Source of the DNA: CAZGDB01 sp964524705
Lineage (GTDB): Bacteria > Pseudomonadota > Gammaproteobacteria > Berkiellales > Berkiellaceae
Direction: 5' to 3'
Assembly: GCA_964524705.1 (NCBI GenBank)
Contig: CAZGDB010000010.1
Location: 1-48,533, forward strand
Length of the DNA stretch: 48,533 nt
A program made the translations under genes and the position numbers. The notes under the pieces were generated by a model. That model was not told the origin of the DNA, did no database searches, and worked only from the letters and a program-made list of their open reading frames with translations. Below, one piece after another: positions 7,763 to 14,629 of this stretch (positions within the stretch are counted from its first letter, which is position 1; every line of letters begins with the position of its first letter).

Positions 7763-9397
7763 ATGGGTTTTTTGGATTTCATCTTCGGGATTTTTGACGG
7801 TGGAGGTTCTTCTGGAGTTTCCTCTGTAGTTTCCTCTCTTGCTCAAGGTGCTAGTGAGGTTCTGACTGGAACCGCTATTGGTATCGCAGATGCACAACGC
7901 CAAGGCAGGATGTTTGGGCGGATGAAAGAGACAACCGAAAGTTTTAATGAATTACCAGCAACGATAGAAAGACAGACTGCTACCTTACCAGAACAAGCGA
8001 TCCCTGCAATTCTAACGACAGTAGGAGCTGATGCATCAGGAACAGCAGTGGATGGACTCAAGGCGGTGGATCAGGCTCATATTGTATTAACGGCAGTCCA
8101 AAATGCGCCTGAAACCACAGAAGAACAAAAAAAACGTGCAGAAGAACAACAAAAAAAGTTAAATATCGTAGCAGCCCCTCTTGCAACTTTAAAAGAAATA
8201 AAAGGTGCACCTACTGATGCACAAAAAGCCAAGTTGGGTACGGAGATGGCGGCAGTAAAGAAGGTTAACTATCTCGAAATAAACGCGAAGCCTAGTAATG
8301 CTGGTGACATGATTGCCTGGGCTATTGAAGAATTCATTAGAAACTTAATAGAATTGATCAAAGCCCTTATTAATCTGATAATGTTTTTGAAAGATAAGTG
8401 GGATAATAGATTAGGTGCTAAAGAGCCTTCCTCCACTATGGAAATTGCTCCTACAACTGATAGACCTCAATTGGAGACTAATACACCTGGGCCTGAAGTG
8501 AAGACTGAACCAGAATTAGAAAGCAATGAAGCCGAAAAAGCTACACTTACTGAACAAGATGTGTTTGTGCCGCCTGATGGGGGAATGGGAACTGCTACTG
8601 TAGAATTAGGGGCAGAAGAACCTGCGCCTGAGCCAGAAAAAGAAGAAATGAAGGCAGAGAATGAGGGTGGAAAAATTGAAGAGCCAGCAGCTGGTGCACA
8701 GGCACTAGAAAATAATGAGAGCTCTGTAAGTGCTGATACTCCAGACGTTCCAGTAGAAAATACAGGACCAGCACAAGTTGAACCACAATCAGAAGCAGAA
8801 GCATCAAAACCAGAAGAAACAGCTCCCGCAGTAGAACCTCAAATTCCAGAACCCGTTGCGGCTGTGCCTGAACAACCAACAGTACAAGAACCGGTAGTTC
8901 CGCAGCCGTCAGCGTCAACACCCCAGAGACCAAGAGGAGATGCGCATGATATTACGATATATCTGAATTCGTTTTTGAACCAGAAAAAGTTTGGATCAGA
9001 TCAAATAAAGCTGTTTAACGACTTTGTGAGTAATTCAGATAATGCAGCAGCTATTCAAGGCGCTTTACAGCAAGAAGGTGTGCAGGCGATAGTGGACGGG
9101 CTATTGAAGAACAATCCTGAACTCAACCCCTTTATTCCGATTCCTACTCCGGTAGAAGGGCCTGCCCCTGTAGTGGCTGCGGAATCGGTACATCGGGCGG
9201 AAACGCCAGCACCACAAGAACAAACTATAGAAGCTAAGGTAGATGCAACAGTAGAGAAAACAGCAGAGCAAAAGGAAAAGGTAGAGTTGGGTAGCAATGC
9301 TGAGCAAAATGAAGAAGAGGCTTTTGCTGCTTTGGAAGCAGCAGAGCAGCAAGTACAAAAAGAAGTAGAACAAGAAAGAAAGGGGTTGCGCAATTAG
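7763..9397 (+). CDS. Hypothetical acidic, Pro/Glu/Ala-rich protein in the Dot/Icm island
   Basis: 544 aa, not recognised. The N-terminus (about residues 1-55) is Gly/Ser/Ala-rich and weakly hydrophobic. Residues 110-140 are charged coil (EEQKKRAEEQQKK). An amphipathic helix lies at about 188-215 (IEEFIRNLIELIKALINLI). Residues 225-390 form a low-complexity Pro/Glu/Ala linker. A small folded-looking segment (395-460, DITIYLNSFLNQKKFGS) follows, then a second acidic linker and a charged coiled coil to the end. It starts a rightward gene block just after icmO, 102 nt downstream, with a TATACT hexamer at 7723-7728 that may be its -10. The Glu-rich tail would suit a Dot/Icm substrate, but a structural role is equally possible. 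Confidence 0.6.
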   Translation: MGFLDFIFGIFDGGGSSGVSSVVSSLAQGASEVLTGTAIGIADAQRQGRMFGRMKETTESFNELPATIERQTATLPEQAIPAILTTVGADASGTAVDGLKAVDQAHIVLTAVQNAPETTEEQKKRAEEQQKKLNIVAAPLATLKEIKGAPTDAQKAKLGTEMAAVKKVNYLEINAKPSNAGDMIAWAIEEFIRNLIELIKALINLIMFLKDKWDNRLGAKEPSSTMEIAPTTDRPQLETNTPGPEVKTEPELESNEAEKATLTEQDVFVPPDGGMGTATVELGAEEPAPEPEKEEMKAENEGGKIEEPAAGAQALENNESSVSADTPDVPVENTGPAQVEPQSEAEASKPEETAPAVEPQIPEPVAAVPEQPTVQEPVVPQPSASTPQRPRGDAHDITIYLNSFLNQKKFGSDQIKLFNDFVSNSDNAAAIQGALQQEGVQAIVDGLLKNNPELNPFIPIPTPVEGPAPVVAAESVHRAETPAPQEQTIEAKVDATVEKTAEQKEKVELGSNAEQNEEEAFAALEAAEQQVQKEVEQERKGLRN

Positions 9398-9546
9398 TGC
9401 CTAGGTATGCACTTGCACTTAATTCTTGAAAGAGCGTTCTAATCTGGTGTTGTGTCTAAACATATACACGCATTTTTTTCGCAACATAAAATCATCATAA
9501 TGGCCTAAACTACAAAAGAGAGAAAAAAGGGTTTATAGGGGTTATT

Positions 9547-10491
9547 ATGCCATTAGCGGCTGATTTAAGTAAATTGGTGCAAAGTAATGCGTTTCAAAAT
9601 TTACAGGCTAGCATGCCTTTTTTGATTGATGATATTGCTAGGATTAATATTAAAGGTCCGGGTGGGAAAAATGAAACATTAGATTTGAATCCATGTAATC
9701 CATCTGCTGCAATAACAGAAATTAGTCAACTAATGCACTCCACAAAAAGAGTAACACACCCTGATTATAAAGATGTGCCAGATTATGGAATCTCAAGATC
9801 TTTATTGGACCAGATTAAAATGATGCAGAGCATTCTAGAAAAAGAAGCTGGTATGGCATTGGGTGGCGCGACGTTGCAGGGGAAAGGCGTTAGTCCGGAG
9901 GTTATGACTAGGTATGATTCAGTGATTAAAAACTTAAATATTGTTGTTAATGAATTAAAGAATATTGACAATAAATGCGGTAAGGATGCAAATCTGCCTC
10001 AGGCGCTTCCAAGGTCGCAGAGCAAAAGCTCTATAGGTAGTGTTTCTCAAAAAACATATTCTTCATTGTCTACAGTATCTTTTCAACATTCTCAGTCCAC
10101 GAAATTTGTAGAGGCGCATGCAAAGAAATGCGTTGATATCAAAGAGTCTATTGGGTATCTGAGGGAAGCTATTAGAGGAAATAGAGGAAAGGATATAGCT
10201 AATATTAAAGACGAGCTTTGTTTTTTAGCTAGGGCTTTAAACAGTACAGAGAGTAGATATAAGGGCGGCTTAACAGCGGAAGATAAAAAAGATTTTATGG
10301 CGGTCATGGATAAAGTGAATGGTTTAATAGATTCTGGAAAATTGGTGGTGGGAGAGAGAACCGAAGATGCATTGAATACTATTGCAGCGCGTGCCACAAG
10401 ATTTGAGATTACTCCTCCTAAACAAGAATCCCCACGTGATGATATGAGTAATAGATCTAAACATGGCATGAGCATGAGACATAACGGATAA
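9547..10491 (+). CDS. Hypothetical Ser-rich helical protein, candidate effector
   Basis: 314 aa, not recognised. It has no signal peptide or membrane segment. Residues 1-140 look helical (SLLDQIKMMQSILEKEAGM). A Ser/Gln-rich linker occupies about 150-185, then a second helical region (VDIKESIGYLREAIRGNRG), and the C-terminus is polar and basic (SNRSKHGMSMRHNG). GGGG lies 6 nt before the ATG. A 149-nt gap precedes it, so it may have its own promoter; the next gene starts 9 nt downstream. A soluble, Ser-rich protein with a polar C-terminus inside a Dot/Icm island fits an exported effector, but nothing here proves export. Confidence 0.6.
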   Translation: MPLAADLSKLVQSNAFQNLQASMPFLIDDIARINIKGPGGKNETLDLNPCNPSAAITEISQLMHSTKRVTHPDYKDVPDYGISRSLLDQIKMMQSILEKEAGMALGGATLQGKGVSPEVMTRYDSVIKNLNIVVNELKNIDNKCGKDANLPQALPRSQSKSSIGSVSQKTYSSLSTVSFQHSQSTKFVEAHAKKCVDIKESIGYLREAIRGNRGKDIANIKDELCFLARALNSTESRYKGGLTAEDKKDFMAVMDKVNGLIDSGKLVVGERTEDALNTIAARATRFEITPPKQESPRDDMSNRSKHGMSMRHNG

Positions 10492-10500
10492 GGAACCATA

Positions 10501-11682
10501 ATGAACACACAAACATCAACTGCTTCTAAAACAACTGGTGCGCCTGTTATCCAGTCTGTCGTGGATTTTATTGTACAAGACCAAATAGAGAGTAGTTGGT
10601 TTTGTTCGGTTTTAAGACGATTTTGGGTGGATTTATTGGTGTTCTCCTTTGAGTTGCATCAACTAGAAGATAATACCTGGAAGGAATTGGTAAAACAAAC
10701 TCCAGAAGAACGCTATCAGCTGCTATCTGTCCAACTGTTAAGTTTAAATTTACCTAATTTCCCTGAAAAACTCACCGCACCTATTTTAGCTAAGTATAAT
10801 GCTACTTTAGATAATGCTAAAACGCTCACCGATAAAAAAGCTATTAAAAAAATGGCGCGTAATGCCTTATTTACGGCTGTGTTAGAATATTTTGATTTAC
10901 GTATGATTGGGGAATGGTGGCTCAATGGAGAGCTCGCAGCAATGCAGGGTAAATCGACGATTAAACCTGATTCTGCATTGGCTCGTAAGTTACATCAAAA
11001 AGTACAAATCTTATATGGACACTATAAGAGCTTATATAATCCTGGAGTATTAAAATTATTTGATGCACAGTTTACTGCACATGTTAAAAACTTTATAGAT
11101 GCTATCGCACATGAAATCGACACTGTGTATCCTGGTATTGCGCCTGAGTTACGCAACAAGATGATTCATGTTGTCGTAGGGGTTAAGTTGCATGCCATAG
11201 AACACCCTAAAATAGGGCCAGAAAGTTTAATTGCGGCTCCTAATTGGTTATCGGTTAGAACAGAGTTAGATAACTTGAATAATCGATTTAATGAAGTGCG
11301 CACTAAAAAACCAGATTTAACATTGATTGATTTTATTCAAACCTATGGGACAACTACCCCAGAACAACTCAAAGGTTCTGTTGCTCCAGCTTCAGGGGAT
11401 GCAAATGTATTATCTGTGATACAAGCTAAGCCTGCGGTACCATTTTTTCACAGTACACAGTTAAAAGAAGAGATTATGACCGCATTATATCTCTCTTTTC
11501 CAGAACTCACTGGGGAAGTGCATCAAGGGGCCTTACAATATGTGATCCAAGTTGCAGAATTCCATCTGAATAAGCTGGTAGGGCCTTTGGATAGATTATT
11601 GGGCATTCAGCATTTGGCTTGTACCTTTAGCCCGGCACCTTATTGGACATTAGCGGATGTGATCAAACGCTATATGGCATAG
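10501..11682 (+). CDS. Hypothetical helical protein (paralogue group A)
   Basis: 393 aa, predicted all-helical and soluble apart from a hydrophobic patch at about residues 35-55 (FWVDLLVFSFELHQL). AAGGA sits 7 nt upstream of the ATG. By eye it aligns loosely with the next gene (11700-13169). Both have a central region with a helix ending in a Trp (EWWLNGEL here, AMWYRKYW there), and both have an R-T-L/E...KPDLTLIDFIQ-like segment (about residue 265 here). I infer an old tandem duplication. The function is unknown. Its place among dot/icm genes suggests a secretion-associated role. Confidence 0.6.
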   Translation: MNTQTSTASKTTGAPVIQSVVDFIVQDQIESSWFCSVLRRFWVDLLVFSFELHQLEDNTWKELVKQTPEERYQLLSVQLLSLNLPNFPEKLTAPILAKYNATLDNAKTLTDKKAIKKMARNALFTAVLEYFDLRMIGEWWLNGELAAMQGKSTIKPDSALARKLHQKVQILYGHYKSLYNPGVLKLFDAQFTAHVKNFIDAIAHEIDTVYPGIAPELRNKMIHVVVGVKLHAIEHPKIGPESLIAAPNWLSVRTELDNLNNRFNEVRTKKPDLTLIDFIQTYGTTTPEQLKGSVAPASGDANVLSVIQAKPAVPFFHSTQLKEEIMTALYLSFPELTGEVHQGALQYVIQVAEFHLNKLVGPLDRLLGIQHLACTFSPAPYWTLADVIKRYMA

Positions 11683-11699
11683 TATAAAGGAGTGCTAGC

Positions 11700-13169
11700 G
11701 TGTTAAGCATACTTTCTATTTTTGTAGCAGCCCTGACTTCTCCCGGAGATCCCTTGGGGGGAGGGAAGACGCATGTAGACCCTGATACTCCAAAGGGTAA
11801 GGAGTTTCAAGAATATAAAAATAAAGAGGACCGTAAAGTTCTGGATGCTAAAAACACGCAAGACTTTAAAGATGTATTATTTCGTTTAGAAAAATTGAAT
11901 CGTCATCATCGTTGGAAACTAGAAAAAGATGCAGAAGAGTTTCGTGCGTTATTGAGACCATTTTTTTTAGAGTTATTACAATGTCTTCAAGATCCTGACT
12001 ATGTCCCTTCCAAGGGAGATGATGTGTTAGATTGGACCCTACCTATTGAGCCTACGCCTTCTATTTATAGATTGTTGATGGTAGTTAAGATACTACGTAA
12101 GCATTTAAAGGTTGAATGTAAAACTTTGCAACAAAAATTTGCAGAAGAACAATTTTTATTGGAAAAATCACTTTCTGATAAAAAGTTTTTTGAAAAACAA
12201 CTGCTTTTGGAAACGACTTTAGTATTGGCTGCACTTAATTATTTGGAAACCAAACTTCTTGCGATGTGGTATAGAAAATATTGGATGGAAAATAACCCTG
12301 ATGTGTTAGATGCTGTAGAATGTCATCGCATGCATAAAATCTTAAAATTACAAAAAATACATCAACAGTCTATGGCAAAATATATTCGCATGATGATTAA
12401 AAGTCATTCTAGATTGCATAAAGCTTTTATGAATGGGTTTAAAAATCGTATAAAAAATACCTATTATAAAAAATTTAAACGACATCTGTCTAAAATGGCA
12501 CATGCTTTTACCCATGCTTTAAGTGTGGTTAAAAAGCGAGTAGTGGCCACTTTTAAACCTAAAGAGCGCATCAAAAGTAAAACTTTGATTGAAAAAGCTT
12601 TAGATACCCATGAAAAAATCTTAGCCCTAGGGATTATCGATGATTTAAAAGCACCCGTAGAACTACCTAAATCACTCGCTGCCATGTTAGAACTGCGTAC
12701 TTTGCAAGCGTTGTTTGAGCAGGTAACCTCAGAACATCCTAATGTAAAAATGACTACCTTTATACGCGCACAACAAGATATATTGGCACAACGTACTCAG
12801 ACACAGTTAGAGGTCTTAAATAAATTAAGCAAGCTTCCTCATATGCCACTGAATACCCCAGAGCTGATTCGGGTCTTATTACCGTTTTTGAGCACTACAG
12901 TACCTATGAGTGATGGCGCATTACGTAGTGAGTTGGCTAAGCATCCTGTTTTAGATAAAAAGCTACAAGCGGAACCTCATTTACTGCCTGAGGTGCTTAA
13001 AATTATGACCAAATACCAAAGACAACATAAAGACCTCTTTTTATTATCGGATAGTAGTATCTTAGAGCCACAACCAGTGCCTACTAAAACTATTCAAGCA
13101 GAGCTCAGAGAGCCTGTAGCACGCGTAAGAAGGGTTATACAGCAACAACCACCAACCAGAGGGGAGTAA
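11700..13169 (+). CDS. Hypothetical basic helical protein (paralogue group A)
   Basis: 489 aa from a GTG start with GGAG 7 nt upstream. A short hydrophobic N-terminus (LSILSIFVAAL) is followed by a Gly/Pro stretch and then long charged helices. Residues 215-300 are strongly Lys-rich (KNTYYKKFKRHLSKMAHAF), which suggests nucleic-acid or membrane-lipid contact. The segment around residue 345 (LEQVTSEHPNVKMTTFIR-like) resembles the equivalent part of the preceding gene. The C-terminus is Pro/Arg-rich. It sits 17 nt after the previous gene and 2 nt before the next, so they form an operon. Function not recognised. Confidence 0.6.
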   Translation: MLSILSIFVAALTSPGDPLGGGKTHVDPDTPKGKEFQEYKNKEDRKVLDAKNTQDFKDVLFRLEKLNRHHRWKLEKDAEEFRALLRPFFLELLQCLQDPDYVPSKGDDVLDWTLPIEPTPSIYRLLMVVKILRKHLKVECKTLQQKFAEEQFLLEKSLSDKKFFEKQLLLETTLVLAALNYLETKLLAMWYRKYWMENNPDVLDAVECHRMHKILKLQKIHQQSMAKYIRMMIKSHSRLHKAFMNGFKNRIKNTYYKKFKRHLSKMAHAFTHALSVVKKRVVATFKPKERIKSKTLIEKALDTHEKILALGIIDDLKAPVELPKSLAAMLELRTLQALFEQVTSEHPNVKMTTFIRAQQDILAQRTQTQLEVLNKLSKLPHMPLNTPELIRVLLPFLSTTVPMSDGALRSELAKHPVLDKKLQAEPHLLPEVLKIMTKYQRQHKDLFLLSDSSILEPQPVPTKTIQAELREPVARVRRVIQQQPPTRGE

Positions 13170-13171
13170 TC

Positions 13172-13411
13172 ATGCGTAGCGTTATTTTAGCCATGCTATT
13201 ACTCAGCTTGAGTGCTTGTACGACTACACAGGGGAGTGGGGTGTCGAACTCGAAGGTTCATCGGATTTGGGTGTGCGAGAATAGGGTTGTTGACCCGAGT
13301 CTACATGCGGCTGTCCAGGAGTGCCATTGGGAGATGATAAATGAGCCCCTACCTTTGGCTTCTCAGATCCCAGGGAGTCAAGGCTCACCGATGCCGAGGA
13401 TAGCTCCGTAG
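13172..13411 (+). CDS. Small predicted lipoprotein
   Basis: 79 aa. The signal peptide MRSVILAMLLLSLSAC ends in lipobox LSAC, so the mature form would be a lipoprotein of about 64 aa with two further Cys residues (WVCENRVVD and VQECHWEM). GGGGAG lies 6 nt before the ATG and the gene starts 2 nt after the preceding stop, so it is the distal gene of the 9547-13411 block. Small lipoproteins are frequent Dot/Icm outer-membrane parts, but I see no OmpA-like domain, so it is not an obvious DotK. Its 3' part (13224-13411) is antisense to the gene at 13224-13631. Confidence 0.6.
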   Translation: MRSVILAMLLLSLSACTTTQGSGVSNSKVHRIWVCENRVVDPSLHAAVQECHWEMINEPLPLASQIPGSQGSPMPRIAP

Positions 13412-13631
13412 TTTTTGAGTTTTCATACCACTTTTGTAAATAATTCCTACCTAAAAACAGTAGCGCTAAGCTAAGTATTGCTATCCCTATGGCCAGATAA
13501 ACACTGTGTAACATCACCAGACCCAAGAGAACCACAGCAGCCAATCCTAGAAAAAACATACTATATCGTCGTGGACGTCCGCCTTTGGGGGTACTCGGCG
13601 TTTGTTGTTCTAAATCCATATCCACGGGCAT
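13224..13631 (-). CDS. Predicted two-TM protein overlapping the lipoprotein gene antisense
   Basis: 135 aa. A polar N-terminus (MPVDMDLEQQTPSTPKGGRP) is followed by two close membrane helices at about residues 25-45 and 46-63, then a disordered Ser/Pro-rich tail. GGGAG lies 5 nt upstream of the ATG. The last 62 codons run antisense through the small lipoprotein gene. The low complexity of that tail is what one expects of overprinted sequence. The membrane part lies outside the overlap and looks like a real protein. It is the only minus-strand gene in the 7763-14580 block. Confidence 0.5.
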   Translation of the reverse strand: MPVDMDLEQQTPSTPKGGRPRRYSMFFLGLAAVVLLGLVMLHSVYLAIGIAILSLALLFLGRNYLQKWYENSKTTELSSASVSLDSLGSEKPKVGAHLSSPNGTPGQPHVDSGQQPYSRTPKSDEPSSSTPHSPV

Positions 13632-13677
13632 ATACTCCCAAATGTAGTCGTATTCCTATTTAATATAGGAGATCTGA

Positions 13678-13740
13678 ATGTGTTTTGAGGGTATCATCGC
13701 CTTTAAAAGGCGGGATTACAAGCAAGAGGATCTTTATTGA
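13678..13740 (+). CDS. Possible 20-residue small ORF / leader peptide
   Basis: ATG to TGA encodes a charged 20-residue peptide (starts MCFEGIIAFK, ends QEDLY). Its ribosome site and start (13667-13680) are identical over 14 bases to those of icmP (3964-3977). The ORF contains a near-perfect palindrome, CGCCTTT-A-AAAGGCG (13698-13712). It could be a true small protein, a leader peptide upstream of the gene at 13834, or a leftover gene start. I cannot distinguish these. Confidence 0.3.
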   Translation: MCFEGIIAFKRRDYKQEDLY

Positions 13741-13761
13741 GTAATTTCGTTAACTCAGTTA

Positions 13762-13790
13762 TTGCATTTGGTCAAAGACTATGGTGTAAT
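13762..13790 (+). promoter_or_regulatory. Predicted sigma-70 promoter for the 13834 gene
   Basis: TTGCAT (13762-13767), a 17-nt spacer and TGTAAT (13785-13790) give a leader of about 37 nt before the ATG at 13834. The promoter occupies the region that a longer reading frame from 13762 would use, which supports the shorter start. Confidence 0.45.
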
Positions 13791-13833
13791 GATCTGGAAG
13801 AAGGAAGAAAAAGATAACCAAGAGAGGTGCTCA

Positions 13834-14580
13834 ATGGCGAAAACTCGAGAAAAATTACAGAAAGCGGAAGCAGTATTTAATGCTAAAAATCTGGGACTGA
13901 CTTTAACGTCAGCCGATCAGCAGGCTTTATGGGCCAGCCTTGATAAGCATTGGAATTTAAGAAATATTTTTACGACTAGTGAATATAATCAATTAAAACA
14001 AAAATTACAATTGAAAAAGATTGAAGATCAAAAGGCCTTAGAAAAGGCTTTAAAGGGAGATAAAATAGCGCTCTCTAATTTAGTCTTAGACCATGCGAAC
14101 CTTGCAAGTTTAAACGCTAAAGCTGAGCTTGATACAGCCTTAGAAGGCACTATTGAGCGTTTAGCTCAGATTGCACGTGATAAGCGTACAGAACAAGCTA
14201 AAAAGACTGGCGAAAAACCAAAGGCTTCTAGCTTTCCAGCAACCTTGGAACAGCAGCAGCATTATAACGGCGAACAAACTGTGATGTTGTATGCCATTAA
14301 ATCTCTAGCGTTTATCCTTGGCGCAACACCAATGATGGATCTGATTAGTGCAGGTTTTGATGCACGTGCTGCAGGACATACGAACTGGCTTGAAACGTGG
14401 TTCTCAGAGGCACAGAATCGTATCAATAATCGTCTTGAAGAGTTTACGGGGCGTCCTGGTGAAGGCCAAGAAAAAGAGGATGATTATGGTGCAGCAGCTG
14501 CTGTTAATGCAGCAAATGCACCACAACAATTAGCACCTTCAAGACAGGCTCCAGCTGTTAGAGTGGGAGTGGGCGTGTAA
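13834..14580 (+). CDS. Hypothetical helical protein before the dotA array
   Basis: 248 aa from the chosen ATG (MAKTREKLQKAEAV), with GAGAGG 6 nt upstream and a good promoter before it. The N-terminal two thirds are charged helix (LKQKLQLKKIEDQKALEKAL). A mildly hydrophobic segment lies at about residues 155-175 (MLYAIKSLAFILGATPMMD). The C-terminus is Ala/Pro/Gln-rich and disordered, ending RVGVGV. It is monocistronic: its own promoter is in front and a strong terminator is behind. It faces the dotA array tail to tail. Not recognised; a chaperone, effector or structural role are all open. Confidence 0.55.
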   Translation: MAKTREKLQKAEAVFNAKNLGLTLTSADQQALWASLDKHWNLRNIFTTSEYNQLKQKLQLKKIEDQKALEKALKGDKIALSNLVLDHANLASLNAKAELDTALEGTIERLAQIARDKRTEQAKKTGEKPKASSFPATLEQQQHYNGEQTVMLYAIKSLAFILGATPMMDLISAGFDARAAGHTNWLETWFSEAQNRINNRLEEFTGRPGEGQEKEDDYGAAAAVNAANAPQQLAPSRQAPAVRVGVGV

Positions 14581-14594
14581 TCGATACTGACTTT

Positions 14595-14627
14595 AAAAAA
14601 GGAAGATTTCGGTCTTCCTTTTTTTTT
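14595..14627. terminator. Bidirectional intrinsic terminator
   Basis: An A-run (14595-14600), stem GGAAGA (14601-14606), 6-nt loop TTTCGG, complementary TCTTCC (14613-14618), then nine T. The A- and T-runs flank the stem symmetrically, so it can end transcription both of the rightward 13834 gene and of the leftward dotA array whose last gene stops at 14630. Confidence 0.85.
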
Positions 14628-14629
14628 GT

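Noticed and set aside
8595..9393. Several minus-strand frames of 90-112 codons
   Set aside because: They are antisense to the Glu/Pro/Ala-rich regions of the 7763 gene; their Leu/Val- or Ser/Cys-rich composition mirrors those codons and no starts are supported.
13762..13833. Longer start for the 13834 gene
   Set aside because: It begins at a TTG inside a good -35 box and lacks a ribosome site; ATG 13834 has GAGAGG 6 nt upstream.
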